The notes under the pieces are model-generated. The model was not told where the DNA came from, did no database searches, and worked only from the letters and a program-made list of their open reading frames with translations. Both the position numbers and the translations under genes were made by a program. A stretch of DNA of 64,000 bases from positions 3,286,001-3,350,000 of the forward strand of contig NZ_CP029487.1 in assembly GCF_002441855.2 (NCBI RefSeq). The letters are read 5' to 3'. Origin of the DNA: Eubacterium maltosivorans (GTDB lineage: Bacteria > Bacillota > Clostridia > Eubacteriales > Eubacteriaceae). Positions 1-8,158 of this stretch are shown one piece after another (the first letter of the stretch is position 1; every line of letters starts with the position of its first letter).

Positions 1-1
1 A

Positions 2-973
2 TCTTTCAAGCACTGTGACAAGCCGCTTCTGGCGCCCATGGAGCTGGACTCCATCGCTGAAAAGGAAGAAAATCTCAGACTGTATGAGGTGGCCTTTGGG
101 AGAGAAGGCTTCTGTCAGGACCACTACGTGACCTGGCACGCGGTCTGCCCAAACTCACCGCTGTATTACTCCGAGTTTGCCTGTGAGGGTATCGAGGTTT
201 ATGCGGCATGGAACCAGCCGGTATCCATTGTGTCTGCGCCAATGTCCGGCATCACTTCGCCGGTATTTCTGTACTCGACTGTGGCGCTCCAGAATGCCGA
301 ACAGCTGGCCGGTCTGGTCTATGCCCAGCTGATCAAGCCCGGGGTACCGGTCATTCTGTCCGCGTCTTTAACCTACGGCAACCTCAAGTACGCCTCCTGG
401 GAATGTGCGGCGCCAGATACTGCTCTCATGCTCATCGCCGCCACCCAGATGTACAAGGATTACTACCATCTGCCAGCCAGAGCCCAGACTGGTGTCACCA
501 GCTCCAAAGCCATCGACTATCAGGCCGGCATGGAAACCATGCAAAGCTTTATCCTTACCGCTCTTGCCGGCGTCACCCTGACCAGCCAGTCTGTAGGTAC
601 TCTGGAAAATCTGATGTGTACCTCCTTTGAAAAAACCGTTCTTGACGACGAGCTCATCGGCCGTGTGCAGCATATATTAAAGGGAATGGAAACCACCGAG
701 GAAACCCTGGCGCTGGACGAAATTTATGAGGCTGATTTCCGCGGCGATTTCATGACCAATGACAGCACCCTGGACTATTGCCACGATGACTGGCAGCCTA
801 CCGTATCGGACTGGGAAAGCTACGAGCAGTGGGAAAAGAACGGAAGCCCGGAACTTATCGAGCAGGCTAATAAGCGCGTTCAGCAGATTTTGGACGAAGC
901 ACCTGAGATGGTAGTGGATCCGGCCGTAGACGCAGAAATGAAAAAATATATGAAGATGGTGGAGGAGCGATAA
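2..973 (+). CDS. MttB-family (non-pyrrolysine) methylamine:corrinoid methyltransferase, 5' truncated
   Basis: The reading frame is open to the left window edge, so the N-terminus is missing; about 323 residues remain of a family usually 450-490 long. The ATG at 38 is internal. It belongs to the trimethylamine methyltransferase MttB superfamily (COG5598), whose members move a methyl group from a quaternary amine to a cobalt corrinoid. The visible part contains the conserved barrel segments around SAPMSGITSPV and QTGVTSSKAIDYQAG and an acidic C-terminus. No in-frame amber codon occurs in the visible part, which fits the non-pyrrolysine branch (MtgB, MtpB, MtcB, MtyB) that demethylates glycine betaine, proline betaine, carnitine or butyrobetaine. 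The following corrinoid protein and second methyltransferase support a complete methyl-transfer chain to tetrahydrofolate. The substrate cannot be told from sequence alone. Confidence 0.9.
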   Translation, partial: SFKHCDKPLLAPMELDSIAEKEENLRLYEVAFGREGFCQDHYVTWHAVCPNSPLYYSEFACEGIEVYAAWNQPVSIVSAPMSGITSPVFLYSTVALQNAEQLAGLVYAQLIKPGVPVILSASLTYGNLKYASWECAAPDTALMLIAATQMYKDYYHLPARAQTGVTSSKAIDYQAGMETMQSFILTALAGVTLTSQSVGTLENLMCTSFEKTVLDDELIGRVQHILKGMETTEETLALDEIYEADFRGDFMTNDSTLDYCHDDWQPTVSDWESYEQWEKNGSPELIEQANKRVQQILDEAPEMVVDPAVDAEMKKYMKMVEER

Positions 974-1000
974 GTGTCGTCCCCTAAAGAGAGGTAAATT

Positions 1001-2005
1001 ATGTCAGCGAACAAGAAAAAGGGAATCCTGTTTGGGGTGGCCTCTGGGCTGTCCTGGGGATTTTACACTGTGCTCCTGTACAATGTTTTAAATCTGTACG
1101 CGGGGAGCACCGGGACGGTTGATAACTTTCACGGTTGGATTCTCATCATCACTACGGCGCTGGTTATCGGTCTCTGCGACAGCGTATTTGGACTGATCTT
1201 CGAATGCTGCTACCTGATTAAAATCGGCCAGTTCAGGGATTATCTAAAGGTGCTGTTCAGCAAGAACTCCTTTGGCATTATACCGGCAGCCCTGTTTTCG
1301 GGGCTGATGGGGGCCATCCCCTATTCCATCGCCAGCAGCTACTCGTCCTCGGTGGCGGGAACCATCTCGGCGGCTTTCCCGGCTATTGGGGCCATCGTAG
1401 CAGCAATCTGGTTTAAGGAGAAGCTGACCAAGCTAAAGTTTTTCGGTATTATCCTGTGTATTGTGGGGACCGGGGTCATGTACGGTCTCTCCGGTGCGGG
1501 AGTTCCGGTTTTTGTGTATGGCATCGCCTTTATCTGCGCGGTCGGGTATGCTATGGAGGGCTGCTTCGGATACAATATGATGCGTGGGGATGTGTCCTCA
1601 ACTGTGTCGACCACCCTGAGAAGAACCTTTCTCCTGCTGCTGTATCTGATTTTAATCATTGTGATCTCAGCTGTGACAAACAATTTCGGCTATGTGCTCA
1701 GCCTGGTTCAGTCCTTTGATATGAACATGGCCATCCCAGCCTTTGCGGGGCTTGGGGGCGCCAAGGTTGCGGTGTGGATCATCCTGTTTATTGGCTCCTG
1801 CCTCGGCGGGGTGTCTTACATCACCTGGTACTACAGCATGGAATACAGCGGCGTCGCAACCGCCCAGGTACTCAACATTACCTACGGGATATGGATTGTC
1901 ATTATCCTGATGTTCCCACCGTTTTTGGAAATGCCGGGAATCGGTACCATTCTGGGCGCGCTGGTGCTCTTTGGCGGTGCGGCCCTAGTGAGTAAGGAAA
2001 GTTAG
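1001..2005 (+). CDS. DMT-superfamily (EamA-like) transporter in methyltransferase operon
   Basis: A 334-residue, very hydrophobic protein with about ten predicted membrane segments and an internal duplication typical of the drug/metabolite transporter superfamily; the half-repeat features GTISAAFPAIGAIVAAIWFKE and GVATAQVLNITYG mark the equivalent ends of the two halves. A GAGAGG ribosome-binding site lies shortly before the ATG. It sits 27 bp after the MttB-like gene and 26 bp before the second methyltransferase, so it is almost certainly cotranscribed. By context it may import the methylated amine used by the upstream enzyme, which is inference; DMT proteins also export metabolites. Betaine uptake in acetogens is often through BCCT or ABC systems, so a DMT partner is slightly unusual. 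Confidence 0.8.
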   Translation: MSANKKKGILFGVASGLSWGFYTVLLYNVLNLYAGSTGTVDNFHGWILIITTALVIGLCDSVFGLIFECCYLIKIGQFRDYLKVLFSKNSFGIIPAALFSGLMGAIPYSIASSYSSSVAGTISAAFPAIGAIVAAIWFKEKLTKLKFFGIILCIVGTGVMYGLSGAGVPVFVYGIAFICAVGYAMEGCFGYNMMRGDVSSTVSTTLRRTFLLLLYLILIIVISAVTNNFGYVLSLVQSFDMNMAIPAFAGLGGAKVAVWIILFIGSCLGGVSYITWYYSMEYSGVATAQVLNITYGIWIVIILMFPPFLEMPGIGTILGALVLFGGAALVSKES

Positions 2006-2031
2006 AATTTAAAAAAGAAAGAGGAAAACGG

Positions 2032-2826
2032 ATGATTATCATAGGAGAAAAAATTAATGGCTCCATTCCTACAGTGGGAGAGGCCATCAAAAAACAGAAC
2101 GCAGAAGAAATCAGGCACCGGGCCATAATACAAGCCGAGGCCAACGCCACCTTTATTGACTGCTGTGCCTCGGTGGCCGAGGCAAAGGAGGCTGAAACCC
2201 TAAAGTGGATGATCGACCTCATCCAGGAGGTTACCGATGTTCCCATCTGTGTGGACAGCCCCAGCCCCCAGTCCTGTGTCGAGGGCATGAAATACTGTAC
2301 TCAGCCTGGGCTCATCAATTCGGTTTCAATGGAAGGGGATAAAATCGATACGATCTTCCCCATCATTGCAGACACCAAGTGGGAGTGCGTGGCGTTGCTC
2401 TGTGATGACCGTGGCATTCCAGACACTACTGGACGCCGCATGGAGGTTTTCCACAACATTATGGCCAGGGCCGAGGAATACCATATCGCCCCCTCCAGGC
2501 TGCACATTGACCCATTGGTAGTTACGCTTTCCACCAGCGAGGACGCCCTGACCACCTTTGCCCAGTGCTGTCGTCAGATCAAGGCTGAGTACCCGGAAAT
2601 ACACATTACCAGCGGACTCAGCAACATTTCCTTTGGTCTGCCGGGAAGAAAGTACGTGAATCAGGCGTTTATGGTACTGGCCATGGAGGCAGGCATGGAC
2701 AGCGCCATCGTAGACCCAACCAACCGGGATATGATGGCCATGATCTACGCGGCCGATGCATTACTTGAAAATGACGAGTACTGTCTGGAATACATCGATG
2801 CCTTCAGAGAAGGTATTATCGGTTAA
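2032..2826 (+). CDS. Methyl-corrinoid:tetrahydrofolate methyltransferase (DHPS-fold, MtgA/MtqA type)
   Basis: A 264-residue protein with the dihydropteroate synthase/AcsE-type TIM barrel. It starts MIIIGEKINGSIPTVGEAI, where the E-(K/R)-(I/L)-N motif is the pterin-pocket signature, followed by the DCCAS, VCVDSPSP and SNISFGLPGRKYVNQAF segments that line the folate site in methyltransferases of this type. It would move the methyl group from the methylated corrinoid protein to tetrahydrofolate, feeding the Wood-Ljungdahl methyl branch. RBS GAGGAAAA lies before the ATG. It is placed between the transporter and the corrinoid protein in one operon. MtgA and MtqA from Desulfitobacterium and E. limosum are the closest named functions I know; the exact methylated substrate follows from the MttB partner, not from this enzyme. 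Confidence 0.87.
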   Translation: MIIIGEKINGSIPTVGEAIKKQNAEEIRHRAIIQAEANATFIDCCASVAEAKEAETLKWMIDLIQEVTDVPICVDSPSPQSCVEGMKYCTQPGLINSVSMEGDKIDTIFPIIADTKWECVALLCDDRGIPDTTGRRMEVFHNIMARAEEYHIAPSRLHIDPLVVTLSTSEDALTTFAQCCRQIKAEYPEIHITSGLSNISFGLPGRKYVNQAFMVLAMEAGMDSAIVDPTNRDMMAMIYAADALLENDEYCLEYIDAFREGIIG

Positions 2827-2874
2827 ACGTTGCATAAAAATAAGATTTATTGATAATAAAAGAGGGAGAAAAAA

Positions 2875-3513
2875 ATGAACGAAAACATTCAAAAAGTATC
2901 AGAAGCCATTGCAAAGGGAAAAAGAAAATTAATCCAGGGTATTGTCCAGGAGGCTTTGGACGCGGGCTGCGACCCGATGGAAATCCTGAATACGGGTATG
3001 ATCGGAGCCATGGATGAGATCGGTGAGCGCTTTAAAACCGGCGAGGTCTATGTGCCTGAAATGCTGGTGGCTGCCAAGGCCATGAAGCTTGGAGTGGAGG
3101 TCTTAAAACCCCATCTGGCCAGTGGAGACTCTGCCAGCGGCGGAAAGGTGCTGATCTGCACTGTCCACGGCGATTTACACGACATAGGCAAAAATCTTGT
3201 ATCCATGATGATCGAGAGCGCTGGCTTTGAAGTGACTGACCTGGGCGTTGATGTCCCGGCGGAAAAAATCATCAAGACGCTTCAGGATAACCCGGATATC
3301 CAGGTGGTTGCCCTGTCGGCGCTCCTGACCACCACCATGCCGTCCCTCGAGGAAACTGTGGCGGCCATCCGGTCGGACAGCAACGTCAGCCATGTGAAAA
3401 TCCTGATCGGCGGGGCTCCCATCACAGCCGACTTCGGCGAAGCGATAGGGGCTGACGCCTATGCCTCTGACGCCGCTTCTGCCGTGACCTCAGTCAAGGA
3501 GCTGGTCGCCTGA
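2875..3513 (+). CDS. Corrinoid (B12-binding) methyl-carrier protein, MttC/MtqC-like
   Basis: A 212-residue protein with the two-domain layout of methyltransferase corrinoid proteins. Residues about 1-85 are the helical cap (GIVQEALDAGCDPMEILNTGMIGAMDEIGERF, then EVYVPEMLVAAKAM). Residues about 90-212 are the Rossmann-like cobalamin domain with the signature DLHDIGKN, whose His is the lower axial cobalt ligand, and with SALLTTTMP and IGGAPIT lining the nucleotide tail. It shuttles the methyl group between the MttB-like enzyme and the DHPS-fold methyltransferase in the same operon. Length and motifs are those of an intact member. An AGAGGGAG ribosome-binding site precedes the ATG. It is the last gene of the operon, with a terminator 44 bp downstream. 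Confidence 0.92.
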   Translation: MNENIQKVSEAIAKGKRKLIQGIVQEALDAGCDPMEILNTGMIGAMDEIGERFKTGEVYVPEMLVAAKAMKLGVEVLKPHLASGDSASGGKVLICTVHGDLHDIGKNLVSMMIESAGFEVTDLGVDVPAEKIIKTLQDNPDIQVVALSALLTTTMPSLEETVAAIRSDSNVSHVKILIGGAPITADFGEAIGADAYASDAASAVTSVKELVA

Positions 3514-3556
3514 AAAAAAGTGTGTCCAATCATAATCCTTTTATAATCCAATTATT

Positions 3557-3604
3557 GAAAGCATCCGTGGTATTCCAATCTGCACTGCGGGTGCTTTCTT
3601 TTTG
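3557..3604 (+). terminator. Rho-independent terminator after methyltransferase operon
   Basis: Arms GAAAGCA-CC (3557-3566) and GGGTGCTTTC (3589-3598) close a hairpin followed by a T-rich run. It ends the C1 operon before the separate DMT gene. Confidence 0.75.
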
Positions 3605-3676
3605 TGTTCCGAAAATGTATAATAAGAACAGGCGGCTGTAAAGCCGGACCGCTGTAAGAATAGAGGACCAATTATT

Positions 3677-4639
3677 TTGAATAACAACGCGAATAACATG
3701 CAAAATACCTTTTTTAAAAAGAAATCAAACGCCATTCTCACTGCCATCCTCTGCACCTTTTTGTGGGGGAGTGCTTTTCCGGTGCTCAAGATCGGGTACC
3801 AGTGGTTCCAGATTCCAGCGGGGGATATCTGGTCTAAAATGGTGTTTGCCGGCCTGCGCTTTTTCCTGGCTGGCTTTGTGGTACTTGCCCTCAACCGGCT
3901 TTTTAACAAAGGGGACCGGGTGCGCTGGTATCCCGAGTACGGGCGGTGGATCGTAGCCCTGGCGCTTCTGGGCACCACGGTGCAGTATTTCTTTTTCTAC
4001 ATTGGGGTGGGCAATACTACTGGGGTCAAGGGCAGTATCGCCGCCACTGCGGGCACCTTTCTGGTCGTGCTGCTGGCGCCATTGTTTTTTAAGAGCGACC
4101 GCTTGAACCGCAATAAGGTGCTCGGTATGCTCCTCGGCTTTACCGGTATTCTGCTGACTGCCCTCAACGGCGGCACAGAGGGCCTTAATTTTAATTTCAC
4201 CCTCATGGGCGAGGGATTTCTCGTCATTGCCGGGCTGGGGGATGCCGGGGGCGTTCTGGTGGCCAAATACCTGTCAGATAAGATTAACCCTTTCCATTTT
4301 TCCTTTTATCAGATGGTTTTAGGTGCGCTGGTGCTTCTGGCCCTGGGCATAGGCTTTGGGATGGCGGGAGGCGGGCTGCACCTGGTATTTACTCTCAGGG
4401 GGATGCTGCTGCTCGTCTACGCCGCCATTATCTCTGGTGTGGCCTTTTCGCTGTGGAATGTGCTGCTGCGGTATAACGAGGCCAGCGCAATCACAGCTTT
4501 TAAATTCCTGATTCCGGTTTTCGGGAGCCTGCTGTCGATCCTGTTATTACCCGGGGAATCTTTTACCCTCTTTATTGTGCTGGGACTGCTGGCGGCGTCT
4601 CTGGGAATCTATCTGGTCAACCGGAAGATACAGCCTTAA
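3677..4639 (+). CDS. DMT-superfamily (EamA) transporter
   Basis: A 320-residue protein with ten likely membrane segments in two EamA repeats; AILCTFLWGSAFPVLKIGY at the start of repeat 1 and the NVLLRYNEASAITAFKFLIPVFG segment in repeat 2 are typical of the YdcZ/RhaT-like DMT group. I use the TTG at 3677 as start because GAGGACC lies about nine bases upstream; the first ATG (3698) has no ribosome-binding site. The gene stands alone between two terminator or promoter regions, so its neighbours do not identify a substrate. Members export or import small metabolites such as amino acids or nucleosides. It is not closely similar to the DMT protein at 1001-2005. Confidence 0.8.
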   Translation: MNNNANNMQNTFFKKKSNAILTAILCTFLWGSAFPVLKIGYQWFQIPAGDIWSKMVFAGLRFFLAGFVVLALNRLFNKGDRVRWYPEYGRWIVALALLGTTVQYFFFYIGVGNTTGVKGSIAATAGTFLVVLLAPLFFKSDRLNRNKVLGMLLGFTGILLTALNGGTEGLNFNFTLMGEGFLVIAGLGDAGGVLVAKYLSDKINPFHFSFYQMVLGALVLLALGIGFGMAGGGLHLVFTLRGMLLLVYAAIISGVAFSLWNVLLRYNEASAITAFKFLIPVFGSLLSILLLPGESFTLFIVLGLLAASLGIYLVNRKIQP

Positions 4640-4645
4640 TAAAAT

Positions 4646-4674
4646 TTGACAAGACTTACAAAATCCGATATACT
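4646..4674 (+). promoter_or_regulatory. Sigma-A promoter of the metal-uptake operon
   Basis: TTGACA at 4646-4651 and TATACT at 4669-4674 with a 17-bp spacer, 46 bp before the first ATG of the operon. I see no clear Fur/Zur-type inverted repeat over it. Confidence 0.75.
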
Positions 4675-4719
4675 TGAACTCAATTCACATACTGGAGTAT
4701 GGGGCAAGGAGGGAACAGA

Positions 4720-5025
4720 ATGACGATAAGGTCTGAAAAGAAACGTGTTTTGACACTGTTGCTGGCGGCTTTTTTTGTTGTGTTCTTTTTCCTCAGCACC
4801 GCCTTCATGACAGAGGAGGCCCATCACGACTGTGTGGGCGATGGGTGCCCGATCTGTATGCAGATTTCTGCGCTCCAGAACTTTTTCAAGCAGCTGGATA
4901 CCGGCGCGGCCCTGACAGCCGCAGTGCTGGTGCTGCATCTTATTTTTCGCTGTATAACGCCCAAATGGGACAGCTTCTTTTTAGTCACTTCGCCGGTTCG
5001 GCTAAAGGTGCGGATGAATAACTGA
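4720..5025 (+). CDS. Small membrane protein with Cys/His cluster, first gene of metal-uptake operon
   Basis: A 101-residue protein of unknown function. The ATG at 4720 has AAGGAGG nine bases upstream. It shows a membrane segment at residues about 12-30, then an outward segment with HHDCVGDGCPICMQI (two His, three Cys including a CxxC pair), and a second hydrophobic segment around residues 62-80. The Cys/His cluster could bind a transition metal. It is the first gene of an operon whose other genes are a metal-binding lipoprotein, an ABC ATPase and a permease, so a role in zinc or manganese handling at the membrane is a reasonable inference. I do not recognise a named family. Its stop codon abuts the left arm of a stem that can hide the next gene's ribosome-binding site. 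Confidence 0.7.
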   Translation: MTIRSEKKRVLTLLLAAFFVVFFFLSTAFMTEEAHHDCVGDGCPICMQISALQNFFKQLDTGAALTAAVLVLHLIFRCITPKWDSFFLVTSPVRLKVRMNN

Positions 5026-5111
5026 AAAAACCTCAAGGGAGTAGTTCTGCTTATAAAAGCAGCGTATCCTTGTTTCTTTATACTCAAAATCAGAGAAAAT
5101 GGAGGTTTTTT
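5025..5111 (+). promoter_or_regulatory. Possible stem sequestering the ribosome-binding site of the metal-binding lipoprotein gene
   Basis: AAAAAACCTC (5025-5034) begins at the last base of the upstream stop codon and is the perfect complement of GAGGTTTTTT (5102-5111), which contains the ribosome-binding site of the gene starting at 5113. The loop is 67 nt. Ribosomes finishing the upstream gene would cover the left arm, so translational coupling is possible. This is inferred from sequence only. Confidence 0.4.
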
Positions 5112-5112
5112 T

Positions 5113-6099
5113 ATGATAAAACAACGATTAGCATGGTTTTTAACTATTATTTTATTAGTGGGGATGCTGACACTGGGAGCTGCGGGCTGCCAGCAAACCA
5201 GCGGAAAAACAGACAGAGACACTGTTGTCAAGGTGGTTGCCACCAACTTTCCACCCTATGATTTTGCCAGGCAGGTGGGCGGTGACAAGGTAGAGGTCTC
5301 GATGCTGGTGCCCCCGGGAGCCGAGAGCCATTCCTATGAGCCAACGCCTCAGGATATTATTAAAATTCAGAACTGCGATGTGTTTATCTACGGCGGCGGA
5401 GACTCCGACGCCTGGATCGACGGTATTCTGGATTCCATCGACGCGCCGAATATGAAGAAGATTGCCATGATGGACTGCGTACAGCCTGTGGTGGAGGAAA
5501 CCGTTGCGGGCATGGAGGATGACCACGATCACGACCAGGAGAGCGGCGGGGCCGAAGCGGCCGAAGCGCCGGAGTATGACGAGCACGTGTGGCTGGATCC
5601 ACAGAACGCTGCGAAAATTGTCGAAAAGATCAACAGCACCCTGGATGAAGTCGACCCGGACAACAAACAAATCTTTGACCAGAACACAAAAATCTACACT
5701 GGTAAGCTCAACGCTTTAGACGAGCGCTTCAAGGATATGGTGGCTGGCGCGGCCCGGAAAACCATTGTGGTGGGCGACCGGTTCCCCTTCCGCTACCTGA
5801 CAGACGCTTATGGCCTTAACTATTATGCTGCTTTCCCGGGCTGCTCCACCGAGACAGAACCCAGTGCGGCCACGGTGGCTTTTCTGATCGACGAGGTGAA
5901 AAAGGAAAAGATTCCTGTGGTTTTCCACACCGAGCTCTCCAATGAACGGATGGCTGATTCCATCGCCGAGAGCACCGGCGCGGTAAAACGACAGTTAAAC
6001 GCCTGCCATAACGTGACACAGCAGGACTTTGACAGCGGCAAGACTTATCTGGACTACATGAACGAAAATGTGGACGTTCTGCGGGAGGCATTGTATTAA
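5113..6099 (+). CDS. Metal ABC transporter substrate-binding lipoprotein (ZnuA/TroA family)
   Basis: A 328-residue lipoprotein: residues 1-26 form a lipoprotein signal ending in the lipobox LGAAGC. The cluster A-I fold is visible from VVKVVATNFPPYDFARQVGGDKVEV onward. Metal ligands seen are His in PPGAESHSYEPTP and His in YDEHVWLDPQN, and an acidic His-rich loop (DDHDHDQE) typical of zinc binders. Where most family members have HxAFxYL, this one has GDRFPFRYL, so the third His ligand is absent and the later GCSTETEPS segment must supply the remaining ligand. A GGAGG site precedes the ATG. The ATPase gene begins one base after the stop, so the three transport genes form one unit. Zinc is more likely than manganese because of the His loop. 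Confidence 0.88.
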   Translation: MIKQRLAWFLTIILLVGMLTLGAAGCQQTSGKTDRDTVVKVVATNFPPYDFARQVGGDKVEVSMLVPPGAESHSYEPTPQDIIKIQNCDVFIYGGGDSDAWIDGILDSIDAPNMKKIAMMDCVQPVVEETVAGMEDDHDHDQESGGAEAAEAPEYDEHVWLDPQNAAKIVEKINSTLDEVDPDNKQIFDQNTKIYTGKLNALDERFKDMVAGAARKTIVVGDRFPFRYLTDAYGLNYYAAFPGCSTETEPSAATVAFLIDEVKKEKIPVVFHTELSNERMADSIAESTGAVKRQLNACHNVTQQDFDSGKTYLDYMNENVDVLREALY

Positions 6100-6100
6100 A

Positions 6101-6811
6101 ATGGCACTGTTTACCTGTAAGGATGTTGCCTTTGCTTACGATGGCGTGACCGCCGTAGAGGGGCTGAATTTTGAAATCAATGCCGGGGATTACCTCGGGA
6201 TTGTGGGAGAGAACGGTGCGGGAAAAAGTACCCTGATCGCCGGACTGCTGGGGCTGAAAAGCCCTGGCTCCGGCCAGATCATTATGGGGGACGGACTCAG
6301 GAAAAACGAGATCGGCTATCTGCCGCAGAAAAGCCCTGTCCAGCGCGATTTTCCCGCCAGTGTGTACGAGGTGGTGCTTTCCGGGGGGCTGAACCGCCAG
6401 GGGTTCCGCCCCTTTTATAAAGAAGCAGACAAGAAGGCCGTACAAATCAATTTAAGGAGGCTGGGTATCGAAGACCTGAAAAAGCGCTGCTTCCGCGAAC
6501 TGTCCGGCGGCCAGCAGCAGCGGGTTTTGCTGGCCCGGGCCCTTTGTGCCACCAACAAGATTCTGCTGCTGGATGAACCGGCCGCGGGTCTGGATCCAGT
6601 GGCCACACGGCGGCTCTACGAGCTGGTAAAGGCAGTGAACAAAAAGCTGGGGATCTCGGTGGTCATGGTGTCCCACGACATCGAGAGCGTGATGCGCTAC
6701 AACAGTCATGTTCTGCACCTTGGTGGCCGTCAGCTGTTCTATGGCACCGTGGAGGAATACCGGCGCAGTCCGGTAGGGCGCCATTTTCTGGGAGGTGAGG
6801 ACCATGATTGA
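6101..6811 (+). CDS. Metal ABC transporter ATP-binding protein (ZnuC type)
   Basis: Start placed at ATG 6101 (MALFTCKDVAFAYDG), one base after the lipoprotein stop codon; the frame continues upstream but that part overlaps the lipoprotein gene. The 236-residue protein has all ABC ATPase motifs: Walker A GENGAGKST (residues about 37-45), Q-loop in LPQKSPVQRDFP, signature LSGGQQQRV, Walker B ILLLDEPAAGLD and the switch His in MVSHDIE. It energises metal import together with the lipoprotein and permease around it. Its last eight bases overlap the permease start, which indicates translational coupling. Confidence 0.92.
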   Translation: MALFTCKDVAFAYDGVTAVEGLNFEINAGDYLGIVGENGAGKSTLIAGLLGLKSPGSGQIIMGDGLRKNEIGYLPQKSPVQRDFPASVYEVVLSGGLNRQGFRPFYKEADKKAVQINLRRLGIEDLKKRCFRELSGGQQQRVLLARALCATNKILLLDEPAAGLDPVATRRLYELVKAVNKKLGISVVMVSHDIESVMRYNSHVLHLGGRQLFYGTVEEYRRSPVGRHFLGGEDHD

Positions 6812-7628
6812 TCTGATCCGGGAAATGCTGTCATATCCTTTTTTAGTGCGCTCAATGGTGGTGGGGATACTGGTAACGCTCTGCGCGGCGCTGCTGGGCG
6901 TCAGTCTGGTGCTCAAGCGGTATTCCATGATCGGGGACGGTTTGTCTCATGTGGGTTTCGCGGCTCTGGCCATCGCCATGGCCTTTAACCTGGCGCCGCT
7001 GTCTGTGGCCATTCCGGTGGTGGTGGTCTCTGCTTTTTTCCTGCTCCGCATCAGCGAGAACAGCAAAATTAAGGGCGACGCGGCCATCGCGCTCCTGTCC
7101 ACCAGCGCTCTGGCGGTTGGGGTGGTGGTTATCTCCATGACCACAGGCATGAACACCGATGTATGTAACTACCTCTTTGGCAGTATTCTGGCCATGAGCG
7201 TGAGCGATGTGCGGCTCAGCATTATCCTGTCCATTGTGGTGCTGGTGCTCTTTGTGATTTTTTACAATAAGATTTTTGCCATTACCTTTGACGAGAACTT
7301 CGCCAAAGCGACCGGCGTAAAGACTGAGCTTTACAATATGCTGGTCGCGATCCTGACCGCGGTCACCATCGTGCTGGGCATGCGCATGATGGGAACCCTG
7401 CTGATCACCAGCCTGATCATCTTCCCGGCCCTTTACTCTATGCGGCTTTGTAAAACCTTCCGGTCGGTTCTGATCTGCGCGTCGGTGATGTCGCTTGTGT
7501 GCTTTCTTATCGGCCTGGCCTTCTCCTACGTCCGGGCGACTCCCACAGGCGCCAGCATCGTCATTGTGCACATTGTGATGTTTGGGGTCTTCTGCCTCAT
7601 TGATTTTGTGAAAGGAAAGGTAATTTGA
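6804..7628 (+). CDS. Metal ABC transporter permease (ZnuB family)
   Basis: Start placed at ATG 6804, which has GGAGG at 6791-6794 region and overlaps the ATPase gene end; a GTG at 6795 lies inside that ribosome-binding site and is unlikely. The 274-residue protein has seven to eight membrane segments and ABC-3 family landmarks: SLVLKRYSMIGDGLSHVGFAALAIA near the N-terminus, KGDAAIALLSTSALA in the middle, and MRMMGTLLITSLIIFPALYSMRL in the second half. It forms the membrane channel for zinc or manganese. Its stop codon overlaps the next ATG (TGATG). Confidence 0.92.
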   Translation: MIDLIREMLSYPFLVRSMVVGILVTLCAALLGVSLVLKRYSMIGDGLSHVGFAALAIAMAFNLAPLSVAIPVVVVSAFFLLRISENSKIKGDAAIALLSTSALAVGVVVISMTTGMNTDVCNYLFGSILAMSVSDVRLSIILSIVVLVLFVIFYNKIFAITFDENFAKATGVKTELYNMLVAILTAVTIVLGMRMMGTLLITSLIIFPALYSMRLCKTFRSVLICASVMSLVCFLIGLAFSYVRATPTGASIVIVHIVMFGVFCLIDFVKGKVI

Positions 7629-8131
7629 TGAAAAGAAAAATGTTAACCGTGCTGCTCCTGGCTGCGCTCCTTTTGCTTTCCGGCTGCTCCGCTCAGAATG
7701 GGGGCAGCGGGGACAGCGCGGCATCCTCCGCGCAGTCCTCAGGCGGCCAGGCCCAGGGGGCTCAGGAAATCGCTGTGGATGTGGACATTACCGAGAAGAT
7801 GTTTGTGGCCCAGATCAATGATATTTATCTGAACCCGCAGAATTATCTGGGTAAAACCATCCGTCTGGAGGGAATGTTCAAGAGTACGGCCAACCTTTCG
7901 ACCGGGGACAGCTACCGGTTTGTGTACCGCAACGGCCCAGGCTGCTGCGGTACGGATACCATGCCGGGCTTCGAGGTAAAGGGCGATGGCAATTACCCTG
8001 AGGACAACGCCTGGGTGCGGGCCACCGGTGTGCTGGAAGAATATGAGGAGAACGGTAAGCCTTATTTCCAGCTGAGGCTTAAGGAGCTTAAGGTGCTGGA
8101 TAAGCGCGGACTGGAAACTGTATCGCAATAA
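7628..8131 (+). CDS. Lipoprotein with DUF1980-like (TIGR03943 C-terminal-type) domain
   Basis: ATG at 7628 overlaps the permease stop. The 167-residue product has a lipoprotein signal ending LLLLSGC, a Ser/Gly/Ala-rich linker to about residue 45, and a compact C-terminal domain beginning MFVAQINDIYLNPQNYLGKTIRLEG. That pattern, with NGPGCCGTD and WVRATGVLEEYEENGKPYFQLRL, resembles the C-terminal domain of the TIGR03943/DUF1980 proteins that accompany metal-handling permeases; I give this family name with moderate certainty. The vicinal Cys pair (CC) could be metal- or redox-active. It closes the metal-uptake operon, and a strong terminator follows. A role as an extracellular metal-binding or accessory factor is inferred from position. 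Confidence 0.75.
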   Translation: MKRKMLTVLLLAALLLLSGCSAQNGGSGDSAASSAQSSGGQAQGAQEIAVDVDITEKMFVAQINDIYLNPQNYLGKTIRLEGMFKSTANLSTGDSYRFVYRNGPGCCGTDTMPGFEVKGDGNYPEDNAWVRATGVLEEYEENGKPYFQLRLKELKVLDKRGLETVSQ

Positions 8132-8158
8132 GTAGGATTGAAGAATAACTGTAGGGAG

